A stretch of DNA of 6,507 bases. Source: Pseudomonadota bacterium (GTDB taxonomy: Bacteria; Pseudomonadota; Gammaproteobacteria; GCA-001735895). Both the position numbers and the translations under genes were made by a program. The stretch is taken from the NCBI GenBank assembly GCA_022545625.1, contig JACZQS010000141.1:1-6507 (forward strand). Reading direction: 5' to 3'. The first letter of the stretch is position 1. Each line of letters opens with the position of its first letter. Below, in pieces: positions 1 to 6,272 of this stretch. The notes beneath the pieces were generated by a model that searched no databases, was not told where the DNA came from, and saw only the letters and a program-made list of their open reading frames with translations.

Positions 1-1393
1 ATTACTCCCCAACGACGCTATTTTGAAAACCCGATTAACCCGAGGATTAGAGCTGAATATTCCGCTTATTTCTGCGGCTATGGATACGGTTACCGAATAC
101 CGCCTGGCGATATCGATTGCCCAGGAAGGTGGCCTGGGTATTGTGCATAAGAACCTGTCGATCGGCGAACAGGCGAAACAGGTAGCCAGGGTCAAAAAGT
201 ACGAAAGCGGGGTAATCAAGGATCCAATCACAATCGCTCCTGATACCCTGGTGCGCGATGTTATAGATTTGACCGAGAAACAGAAAATTTCCGGGCTTCC
301 CGTTATCGGCAGCGAAGGCCTGGTGGGAATCGTAACAAAACGCGACCTTCGATTCGAAACTAATCTAGACCAGCCGGTGTCTTCAATTATGACCGTGCGT
401 GACAAGCTGGTGACAGTTGGTGAGGGTGCCGAAAAATCCGAGGTGATCGATCTGCTCCATCGTCATCGCATCGAGCGCTTGCTGGTAGTGAGTGATAGCG
501 GTGAATTGAGGGGAATGATCACGGTAAAGGATATAGTCAAATCCAGCGTATACCCGCTTGCCTGCAAGGACGATCAGGGCCGGTTGCGGGTTGGCGCCGC
601 GGTCGGAACGGATACCGAAACGGAGGAAAGGATTGCGGCACTAATCGAAGCCGAGATTGATGTAATTGTTGTCGACACCGCCCACGGCCACTCGCGCGGA
701 GTTATTGATCGGGTCGCATGGATCAAAAAAAATTACCCGGATATTCAGGTGATAGGCGGTAATATCGCGACCGCAGCTGCCGCCAGAGATTTGATGGAAG
801 CGGGTGCCGATGCGGTTAAGGTGGGCATTGGTCCCGGTTCAATTTGTACCACCCGTATCGTGGCTGGTGTCGGCGTGCCGCAAATTTCGGCGATTAGCAA
901 TGTTGCCGAAGCTCTAAAAGATACCGATATTTCGGTCATTGCCGATGGTGGAATTCGGTATTCTGGCGATATCTCGAAGGCATTAGTCGCCGGCGCACAC
1001 GCGGTGATGATTGGCAGCATGTTCGCCGGTACCGAAGAAGCACCCGGTGAAGTCGAATTATTTCAGGGTCGGTCCTACAAATCATACCGCGGCATGGGTT
1101 CGATAGCGGCGATGCAAAAAGGGTCCAGTGACCGCTATTTTCAGGCTGACAGTGCCGATGAAAAACTGGTACCCGAAGGTGTCGAAGGCCGGGTTCCCTT
1201 CAAGGGACCGTTGATCAATACTATCCATCAATTGCTCGGTGGCGTGCGTTCCAGTATGGGATATGTTGGCTGCAGAACCATAGACGAACTACGCACCAGG
1301 CCGGAGTTTGTCAAGGTTACCCACGCCGGTATGGTTGAATCACACGTTCACGATGTGACGATTACCAAAGAAGCACCGAATTACCAGGTTTAA
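1..1393 (+). CDS. guaB: IMP dehydrogenase, 5'-truncated by the window edge
   Basis: GuaB oxidises IMP to XMP with NAD+, the first committed and rate-limiting step of guanine nucleotide synthesis, in the cytosol as a tetramer or octamer. The frame is open from position 2 and reads LLPNDAI before a TTG at 23. That TTG is not the real start, because the preceding codons align with the E. coli protein near residue 23. About 22 codons are therefore missing, and the full protein would be near 485 residues, as is usual. The catalytic loop GIGPGSICTTR is present with its nucleophilic Cys at 845-847. The active-site flap carries the Arg-Tyr pair in SSDRYF (about 1133-1150). A CBS pair (Bateman module), which binds nucleotides allosterically in this family, sits at about 215-550 inside the TIM barrel. 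The C-terminal ESHVHDVTITKE motif is intact. guaA lies 177 bases downstream on the same strand, the classical guaBA arrangement. Confidence 0.98.
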   Translation, partial: LLPNDAILKTRLTRGLELNIPLISAAMDTVTEYRLAISIAQEGGLGIVHKNLSIGEQAKQVARVKKYESGVIKDPITIAPDTLVRDVIDLTEKQKISGLPVIGSEGLVGIVTKRDLRFETNLDQPVSSIMTVRDKLVTVGEGAEKSEVIDLLHRHRIERLLVVSDSGELRGMITVKDIVKSSVYPLACKDDQGRLRVGAAVGTDTETEERIAALIEAEIDVIVVDTAHGHSRGVIDRVAWIKKNYPDIQVIGGNIATAAAARDLMEAGADAVKVGIGPGSICTTRIVAGVGVPQISAISNVAEALKDTDISVIADGGIRYSGDISKALVAGAHAVMIGSMFAGTEEAPGEVELFQGRSYKSYRGMGSIAAMQKGSSDRYFQADSADEKLVPEGVEGRVPFKGPLINTIHQLLGGVRSSMGYVGCRTIDELRTRPEFVKVTHAGMVESHVHDVTITKEAPNYQV

Positions 1394-1405
1394 TTTTAGT
1401 GACAC

Positions 1406-1433
1406 TTAACTTTAGTCCCGGAACCAATAAAAT
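1406..1433 (+). promoter_or_regulatory. Weak candidate sigma-70 promoter ahead of guaA
   Basis: TTAACT (1406-1411) and TAAAAT (1428-1433) are separated by 16 bases. They match the -35 consensus at four of six positions and the -10 consensus at five of six. If real, this would give guaA a promoter of its own and place the hairpin repeat in its 5' leader. The region is AT-rich, so chance matches are easy, and guaBA is normally transcribed from upstream of guaB. Confidence 0.22.
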
Positions 1434-1455
1434 CACCACTGCCGCGAGAAATTTC

Positions 1456-1530
1456 GTCATTCCTGCGAAAGCAGGAATCTTCGATACAATGCTTTCCCTC
1501 CTACTAGATTCCCGCCTACGCGGGAATGAC
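1456..1530. repeat. Paired inverted repeat of REP/MITE type between guaB and guaA
   Basis: Two 25-base units, at 1456-1480 and 1506-1530, lie in inverted orientation around a 25-base spacer and match at 21 of 25 positions. Each unit is itself a perfect hairpin. The left is ATTCCTGC-GAAA-GCAGGAAT (1459-1478), with an 8-bp stem and a GNRA-type loop. The right is ATTCCCGC-CTAC-GCGGGAAT (1508-1527), also with an 8-bp stem. A T-A pair in the left stem (1464/1473) is replaced by C-G in the right (1513/1522), a compensatory change. Repeats beginning GTCATTCCCGCG are, from memory, dispersed in many proteobacterial genomes, so this is probably one copy of a non-coding mobile family. No run of T follows either hairpin, so it is not a typical intrinsic terminator. 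In RNA it could fold as two hairpins or one long stem. Confidence 0.85.
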
Positions 1531-1535
1531 AGTTA

Positions 1536-1549
1536 TTAGCAAGTGCTAA
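1536..1549. repeat. Short perfect dyad just upstream of guaA
   Basis: TTAGCA-AG-TGCTAA has two perfect 6-base arms around a 2-base centre and ends 21 bases before the guaA start codon. The tight spacing resembles a protein-binding operator more than an RNA hairpin. I do not recognise it as the site of a particular regulator, and it may be chance. Confidence 0.35.
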
Positions 1550-1570
1550 TCAAATGGTAGCAGGCTTGTC

Positions 1571-3145
1571 TTGAGCGATTTACACGACGATAAAATCCTG
1601 ATACTGGACTTCGGATCTCAATATACACAGTTGATCGCTCGGCGCGTTCGAGAGTGCGGCGTTTATTGTGAAATCTACCCCTGGGATATCGCCCCGGATC
1701 GCATTGCGGAATTCGGTGCGAAAGGCTTCATTCTTTCCGGGGGACCAGAATCAACACTTGCTTCCAAAACGCCACAGGCGCCGCAGGAAATATTTGATTC
1801 AGGCGTTCCGATACTCGGGATTTGTTATGGCATGCAAACCATCGCCCGGCAGCTTGGCGGCGAAGTTGAAAATGTTGGCAAGAGTGAATTCGGCTATGCC
1901 AGTGTTCGCGCCCGCGGCCATACTGACTTATTACGTGATATTCAGGATAGCGTGACCGACGAGGGGCATGGCATGCTCGACGTGTGGATGTCGCACGGTG
2001 ATCGTGTTTCGCGGTTACCAGACGGATTTAAACTGATGGCAAGCACCGAAAGCGCACCGATAGCCGGTATCGCCAATGAAAAAAGAAAGATCTATGGTTT
2101 GCAGTTCCACCCCGAAGTAACCCATACCAAACAGGGTATGGCGATCTATGGTCGATTTTTACACGATATCTGCGACTGTGGGTCGGCCTGGACTTCGGCC
2201 AATATTATCGAGGCCACAATCACCGAAGCACGTGCCAAAGTCGGCAGCGATGTGGTGATACTGGGTTTATCCGGGGGTGTCGATTCCTCGGTGGTTGCTG
2301 CACTGTTGCATCGAGCGATTGGCGATCAGCTCACCTGTATTTTTGTCGATAATGGCTTGCTTCGCTATCAGGAAGGCGACCAGGTGATGGATCAGTTTGC
2401 AACCCATATGGGACTTAAAATAATTCGGGTAGACGCCGAGGACCGGTTTCTTCAAAAACTTAAGGGAGTGGTTGATCCCGAGTTAAAGCGCAAGGCGATC
2501 GGAAACCTTTTTATCGAAATATTTGAAGAAGAGGCGCGTAAGCTGGATGACGCGAAATGGTTGGCACAGGGTACTATTTATCCCGACGTGATCGAATCGG
2601 CTGGCGCTGCAACCGGTAAGGCGCATCTAATCAAGTCGCACCACAATGTCGGTGGTTTGCCCGACGATATGAAACTTGAGCTGGTTGAACCTTTACGTGA
2701 ATTGTTCAAGGACGAGGTAAGACGCATCGGGATCGATCTGGGTTTGCCAGCAGAAATGGTCTATCGACATCCTTTTCCCGGGCCGGGTCTCGGTGTACGG
2801 ATACTCGGTGAAGTTAAAAGGGAATTTGCCGATGTCCTGAGACTGGCGGATCAAATATTCATCGAGGAATTACGAAAACACGATCTGTACGATACGGTAT
2901 CGCAGGCATTCGTGGTTTTTTTACCAGTCAAGTCGGTTGGTGTAACCGGTGATGGACGGCGATACAATCACGTGGTATCTCTGCGCGCAGTTGAAACCAT
3001 AGATTTCATGACTGCGCAATGGGCCAGGCTGCCCTACGAATTCCTGGATCATGTGTCTCGCCGCATTATGAATGAGATAGACGGGATATCACGTGTGGTC
3101 TACGACATCTCGGGCAAACCACCCGGCACCATTGAGTGGGAGTAA
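1571..3145 (+). CDS. guaA: GMP synthase (glutamine-hydrolysing)
   Basis: GuaA converts XMP to GMP using ATP and ammonia released from glutamine, completing the pathway begun by GuaB. The 524-residue protein has the usual full length. Residues 8-200 form the class I glutamine amidotransferase domain with the complete triad: Cys85 in GICYGMQ, and His180 and Glu182 in QFHPEV. The ATP-pyrophosphatase domain follows, with the P-loop SGGVDSS at residues 234-240. The C-terminal dimerisation domain includes HPFPGPGLGVR and ends KPPGTIEWE, as in E. coli. The start is TTG. It is the only start-like codon in frame after the stop at 1547-1549 and gives the expected N-terminus. A modest ribosome site, AGCAGG (1559-1564), lies 6 bases before it. 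The rare start codon and weak site suggest modest initiation. tadA overlaps the 3' end by 10 bases. Confidence 0.98.
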   Translation: MSDLHDDKILILDFGSQYTQLIARRVRECGVYCEIYPWDIAPDRIAEFGAKGFILSGGPESTLASKTPQAPQEIFDSGVPILGICYGMQTIARQLGGEVENVGKSEFGYASVRARGHTDLLRDIQDSVTDEGHGMLDVWMSHGDRVSRLPDGFKLMASTESAPIAGIANEKRKIYGLQFHPEVTHTKQGMAIYGRFLHDICDCGSAWTSANIIEATITEARAKVGSDVVILGLSGGVDSSVVAALLHRAIGDQLTCIFVDNGLLRYQEGDQVMDQFATHMGLKIIRVDAEDRFLQKLKGVVDPELKRKAIGNLFIEIFEEEARKLDDAKWLAQGTIYPDVIESAGAATGKAHLIKSHHNVGGLPDDMKLELVEPLRELFKDEVRRIGIDLGLPAEMVYRHPFPGPGLGVRILGEVKREFADVLRLADQIFIEELRKHDLYDTVSQAFVVFLPVKSVGVTGDGRRYNHVVSLRAVETIDFMTAQWARLPYEFLDHVSRRIMNEIDGISRVVYDISGKPPGTIEWE

Positions 3146-3645
3146 AGACGCTGGAAAACCAGCCTAAAGACGATCGGTTCTGGATGCTACAGGCGCTGGA
3201 ACAGGCGCAGAATGCCGCCAGTTGTGACGAGGTTCCTGTTGGTGCGGTACTGGTGGATAAGTCGGGAGAATTGATAGCCCGTGGGTATAATCAGCCGATT
3301 ACGACATTAGACCCCACTGCCCATGCTGAAATTGTAGTCATCCGGGAGGCTGCCAAACGGTTGCAAAACTATCGCCTTGTCGATACCACTTTGTACGTAA
3401 CGCTTGAACCCTGTGCGATGTGTGTCGGGGCACTGGTGCAGGCGCGCGTGGCTCGAATTGTGTTTGGTGCTTTAGAGCCTAAAACGGGAGCCATCCAGAG
3501 CGCGTTTCAAATTTTTGAATCCGCACAGTTTAACCACAAACCGGAAATTTCCGCTGGCGTGTTAGCGACAGAGTGTTCCGCGCTGATGAGTCAATTCTTC
3601 GAGCAAAAACGGGCGGCGAAGAAATCTGAAAAACTAACCGGTTAA
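3136..3645 (+). CDS. tadA: tRNA-specific adenosine deaminase (A34 to I34)
   Basis: TadA deaminates the wobble adenosine of tRNA-Arg(ACG) to inosine, which is needed to decode CGU, CGC and CGA. The cytidine-deaminase-fold signatures are complete. TAHAE supplies the zinc ligand His63 and the proton-shuttling Glu65, and EPCAMC supplies the zinc ligands Cys93 and Cys96. The tRNA-binding region and hydrophobic core (EVPVGAVLV, NYRLVDTTLYVTLEP) closely match E. coli. At 169 residues it has family length. The GTG at 3136 is the furthest supported start and overlaps the end of guaA by 10 bases, implying coupling. No ribosome site precedes that GTG. A good GGGAG (3138-3142) instead points to about 3148-3151, where the in-frame codons are ACG and CTG, so the exact start is uncertain. 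The ATG at 3184 would cut into the conserved FWM segment. Its stop overlaps that of mltF on the other strand. Confidence 0.96.
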   Translation: MGVKTLENQPKDDRFWMLQALEQAQNAASCDEVPVGAVLVDKSGELIARGYNQPITTLDPTAHAEIVVIREAAKRLQNYRLVDTTLYVTLEPCAMCVGALVQARVARIVFGALEPKTGAIQSAFQIFESAQFNHKPEISAGVLATECSALMSQFFEQKRAAKKSEKLTG

Positions 3646-5108
3646 TGGCTGGGAGCCAGTGAACGTCGCTCCGAACGTGATTGATCGTCACCAAGGTTCA
3701 CCTCTCGATTGTCTTTTATCGCTGAACCTACCAGGTAGGCTCGATATTGACGGATGTTTTCGACGTATTTCACCGGTTCCCAGCCGCGAGCGTAACCGTA
3801 TTTAGTGGCCTTGTACCATTTCTTGCGTGCCAGCAGCGGCAAGCTCTTTTTAACGTCGATCCATTTATTCGGGTCTCCACCATTTAACTGGGTTATTTTT
3901 CGCGCATCCTGAACATGCCCGAAACCCACATTGTATGATGCCAGCGCTAGCCAGGTCCGGTCGGGCTCGGTCACGCTCTCCGGCACTCGCTTCAGTACGC
4001 TAGAAAAATATTTAGCCCCGCCACGAATACTTTGCGCCGGATCCAGCCGGTTAGCCACCTTCATCTGTTTGGCCGTGACCAGGGTCAACATCATAAGACC
4101 GCGCACACCGGTGGGTGATTTTGCGCGGGCATTCCATAGAGACTCCTGGTAACCGATGGCTGCCAGCAGGCGCCAGTCGATACCGGTGGCTTCGGCTTCC
4201 TGCCTGAAAATTGCTTCATATTTGGGCAACCGGTTCTCCAGATGCCGGTTAAAAGTTTTAATATCCGAATAGTTAAAGCGTGCGGTATAGCTATAGTGAC
4301 GATGAATCAATTGTTCGAGACGGCCGTCCGCCTTGATTTGGGCAAAAAAGGCCTCTACCGCCAGTGCCAGGCTGTTGTCATTCGCATGATTGAATGCCCA
4401 GCGTAGTTGCTTAGGACGTCCCAGCTCGAAGGCAATGCGCAACTCGGGAAAAAACCGTCTTTGCAGGGCTATTTCATGCGAATCGGCCAGTATAAAATCG
4501 GCCTTACCGTCATCAACCAGTTCGACCAGTTCCTCGCTGGCAATATCGTCGGTCTCGATCCAGGATAGTTCGGGATAATTGAGCTGCAACCGGCGCAGTA
4601 GTTTGACCTGGCTGGTACCGCTGATCACGCGTAGCGAGCCGTCGAATAAATCGCTTATCTCACTGGGCTTTTCGACATTTCCACGGCGGTACAAGACCTG
4701 GTTGGTCACCTCGAAGTACCTGGGGCCATACATCACCGCGTGGCTGAATTCGGATTCATTCCTGGATAATCCGGCAGCAGCGATATCACCGCTGCCGAAC
4801 AGAAGTTCAGGATAAAGATCGGCAAAACTGGAGACAGTAATAAATTTAGCTTCGACATTGATATGTTGGCTAAACAATAATCCGAGATGATACTCAAATC
4901 CATTGCCCCCTTCACCATCCTGGTAATAAGTGGAAGCGCTATTCAGGGTTAGAAATTTGATGGTTCCGCGTTTTTGTATTTTTTCCAGCTGGGTAATCGA
5001 ATTCTGGATTGCGTTGGGATAAACGATCAGCACAAGCATTACCACCAGGGCAGTGAAAACACCGGAAATGACCTGAACCCGGTGAGCTCGGGGTGATAGC
5101 TCAACCAT
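3642..5108 (-). CDS. mltF: Membrane-bound lytic murein transglycosylase F
   Basis: MltF cleaves the MurNAc-GlcNAc bond of peptidoglycan to give 1,6-anhydroMurNAc ends, in the periplasm at the membrane. Residues 13-30 form one hydrophobic helix after a basic N-terminus, a signal peptide or anchor with no lipobox cysteine. About 45-285 is a family 3 solute-binding-like domain, which regulates activity in this family. About 300-460 is the SLT lysozyme-like domain, with catalytic Glu322 in YQES followed by SPTGVRGLMML and ASYNVG (390-395), all typical. The 488 residues are a little fewer than the 518 of E. coli MltF. The ATG start follows two tandem in-frame stops about 20 bases upstream. No clear ribosome site is seen. 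The gene is convergent with tadA, as in E. coli, and their TAA stops share the TTAA at 3642-3645. yaaA lies 41 bases upstream on the same strand. Confidence 0.95.
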   Translation of the reverse strand: MVELSPRAHRVQVISGVFTALVVMLVLIVYPNAIQNSITQLEKIQKRGTIKFLTLNSASTYYQDGEGGNGFEYHLGLLFSQHINVEAKFITVSSFADLYPELLFGSGDIAAAGLSRNESEFSHAVMYGPRYFEVTNQVLYRRGNVEKPSEISDLFDGSLRVISGTSQVKLLRRLQLNYPELSWIETDDIASEELVELVDDGKADFILADSHEIALQRRFFPELRIAFELGRPKQLRWAFNHANDNSLALAVEAFFAQIKADGRLEQLIHRHYSYTARFNYSDIKTFNRHLENRLPKYEAIFRQEAEATGIDWRLLAAIGYQESLWNARAKSPTGVRGLMMLTLVTAKQMKVANRLDPAQSIRGGAKYFSSVLKRVPESVTEPDRTWLALASYNVGFGHVQDARKITQLNGGDPNKWIDVKKSLPLLARKKWYKATKYGYARGWEPVKYVENIRQYRAYLVGSAIKDNREVNLGDDQSRSERRSLAPSH

Positions 5109-5149
5109 CGGAAGATTTCTGTCGTAGTATTATTAAGTCGTTATGCCGA

Positions 5150-5920
5150 TTAATGCTTTCTGCTAAATACCCATTCATCCTCATTTGAAAGCGACGGATT
5201 ATAGCGATAACCTTCACTACTAAATTGCTTGATCTCTTCGGCCTCGTTGATTTGTCGATCAATTATATGTCGAGCCATTAACCCGCGGGCCTTCTTGGCA
5301 AAAAAACCGATCACCTGGTAGCTGCCCTGGTGAAAGTCTTTGAAGACGGGAGTAATTATCCGGCCCCGAATCGATTTTGATTTGATCGCTTTGAAATACT
5401 CACTTGATGCCAGGTTGAGCAATACCTTTGAATCGATCTGTTTCATTTCGGAATTCAGTGCCTTGGTAATGCGCATATCCCAAAACTGATACAGATTATT
5501 TCCCTGATCAGTCTGCAACCGAGAACCCATTTCGAGGCGGTATGCCTGCATCAGATCGAGTGGGCGTAATAAGCCGTAAAGACCAGACAGCATGCGTAAA
5601 TGTTTCTGCGCAAACTCGATGTTCTCCGAATTCATGCTATCCGCATCGAGGCCAATATAGACGTCACCCCTGAAAGCGAATAGCGCCTGTTTCGCATTAT
5701 CGGGTGTAAACGGTGTCTTCCAGCGCCGGTTGCGTTTCACATTCAGGTCGGCGATATCATTGCTAACATTCATTAACTTTGATAAATCTGAACTGGAAAA
5801 CTTACGCAAATGTCGCATCAACTTGCGCGATTGATGCAAGTGCGCTGGCTGCGAAAACTCCTCGGTTAAAGGAGGAGACTCAAAATCCAGGGTTTTGGCT
5901 GGTGAAATTACAGTTAACAT
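5150..5920 (-). CDS. yaaA: YaaA family (DUF328/UPF0246) peroxide-stress protein
   Basis: The E. coli member is induced by OxyR and lowers free iron during hydrogen peroxide stress; the family has been reported to bind DNA. The detailed mechanism is not evident from sequence. The protein is 256 residues (258 in E. coli) and collinear throughout. It begins MLTVISPAKTLDFESPP and carries the signatures HLRMLSGLYG (107-116), RPLDLMQAYRLEMG (119-132), NLASSEYF (169-176), FAKKARGLMARHII (217-230) and SEGY near the end. The frame stays open for 37 more codons upstream, to a TTG at 6031, but family members start at the SPAKTLD segment and the extension looks unrelated, so I chose the ATG at 5918-5920. 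No clear ribosome site precedes it. mltF follows after 41 bases without a terminator, so read-through is likely. I could not recognise an OxyR box upstream. Confidence 0.95.
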   Translation of the reverse strand: MLTVISPAKTLDFESPPLTEEFSQPAHLHQSRKLMRHLRKFSSSDLSKLMNVSNDIADLNVKRNRRWKTPFTPDNAKQALFAFRGDVYIGLDADSMNSENIEFAQKHLRMLSGLYGLLRPLDLMQAYRLEMGSRLQTDQGNNLYQFWDMRITKALNSEMKQIDSKVLLNLASSEYFKAIKSKSIRGRIITPVFKDFHQGSYQVIGFFAKKARGLMARHIIDRQINEAEEIKQFSSEGYRYNPSLSNEDEWVFSRKH

Positions 5921-6084
5921 ACGGGGTGCGCTGAAAAAAGATTCTATGTTACCAAATTTACGTTCTGATTCACCGTAAAACATACCAATGATTTTCATAA
6001 CCTGGCCAGGTAGAAACCAGATCCATCCCAAGCTCGAACTAAAGATTGATAGCCATTAGTAGATCATGTAGTCTTCGCGCCCAT

Positions 6085-6098
6085 TCGCACCAGTGCGA
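6085..6098. promoter_or_regulatory. Operator-like dyad upstream of tRNA-Ser
   Basis: TCGCAC-CA-GTGCGA is a perfect 6-base inverted repeat with a 2-base centre. It covers the place where a -35 element would lie relative to the candidate -10 at 6115-6120, and lies in the divergent gap between yaaA and the tRNA. The 2-base centre favours a protein-binding site over a hairpin. The binding protein is unknown to me, and chance is possible. Confidence 0.35.
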
Positions 6099-6111
6099 CC
6101 TGCTCGATAGC

Positions 6112-6120
6112 TGATAAAAT
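6112..6120 (+). promoter_or_regulatory. Extended -10 promoter element for tRNA-Ser
   Basis: TGATAAAAT fits the extended -10 pattern TGnTATAAT with one mismatch. It would start transcription near 6127, about 17 bases before the tRNA. No good -35 is visible 17 bases upstream (AGTGCG), which an extended -10 can tolerate. The GC-rich discriminator typical of stringently controlled tRNA promoters is absent. Confidence 0.4.
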
Positions 6121-6143
6121 TAGATAGTTAAAGTAGCGAATCA

Positions 6144-6231
6144 GGAGAGGTGTCCGAGTGGTTGAAGGAGCACGCCTGGAAAGTGTGTATACGGCAACGT
6201 ATCGAGGGTTCGAATCCCTCTCTCTCCGCCA
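6144..6231 (+). tRNA. tRNA-Ser (anticodon GGA)
   Basis: This 88-base class II tRNA, with its 3' CCA encoded, reads UCC and UCU serine codons. The acceptor stem pairs GGAGAGG (6144-6150) with TCTCTCC (6221-6227), with one G-U pair. The anticodon stem is CACGC/GTGTG (6171-6175 and 6183-6187), enclosing the loop CTGGAAA with anticodon GGA at 6178-6180. The long variable arm, TACG-GCAA-CGTA, is the hallmark of serine tRNAs. The T arm is GAGGG-TTCGAAT-CCCTC (6204-6220). The discriminator base is G, as seryl-tRNA synthetase prefers. It is transcribed alone and ends at the terminator just downstream. tRNA-Ser genes are frequent integration targets, but I see no integrase and no second copy of the 3' end in this window. 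Confidence 0.98.
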
Positions 6232-6234
6232 GAC

Positions 6235-6272
6235 AAAGCCTTAACTAATTGATAGTTAAGGCTTTAATTTTT
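6235..6272 (+). terminator. Rho-independent terminator of tRNA-Ser
   Basis: A perfect 13-bp stem (6235-6247 with 6253-6265, AAAGCCTTAACTA on the left) closes a 5-base loop, ATTGA. It is followed by AATTTTTATT, giving a U tract in the tRNA transcript. The stem starts three bases after the encoded CCA. The left arm begins with AAA, but an extended T run on the opposite strand is lacking, so bidirectional action is less likely. Confidence 0.92.

Noticed and set aside
23..25. TTG as the start of guaB
   Set aside because: The frame is open to the window edge, and the upstream codons (LLPNDAI) align with conserved GuaB sequence, so the true start lies before the window.
3644..3660. Hairpin TGGCT-GGG-AGCCA as a terminator for tadA or mltF
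   Set aside because: The stem has only 5 bp, lies within the mltF coding end, and the nearest T run on the minus strand is too far away.
6001..6010. Palindrome CCTGGCCAGG upstream of yaaA
   Set aside because: A single 10-base palindrome with no linked promoter elements is not enough to call a site.
5921..6031. A 37-residue N-terminal extension of yaaA from a TTG at 6031
   Set aside because: YaaA proteins begin at the ISPAKTLD segment, the extension resembles no known domain, and the ATG at 5918-5920 gives the expected family length.
6048..6127. Repeated GATAG motifs upstream of yaaA as an OxyR site
   Set aside because: The spacing and partner half-sites do not fit the ATAG/CTAT pattern of OxyR boxes, and such short motifs are common here.
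6123..6259. GATAGTTAA on both sides of the tRNA (6123-6131 and 6251-6259) as a direct repeat from an insertion
   Set aside because: It is only 9 bases in AT-rich DNA, and the second copy is part of the terminator stem, which explains its sequence. The tRNA and terminator are an intact normal unit.
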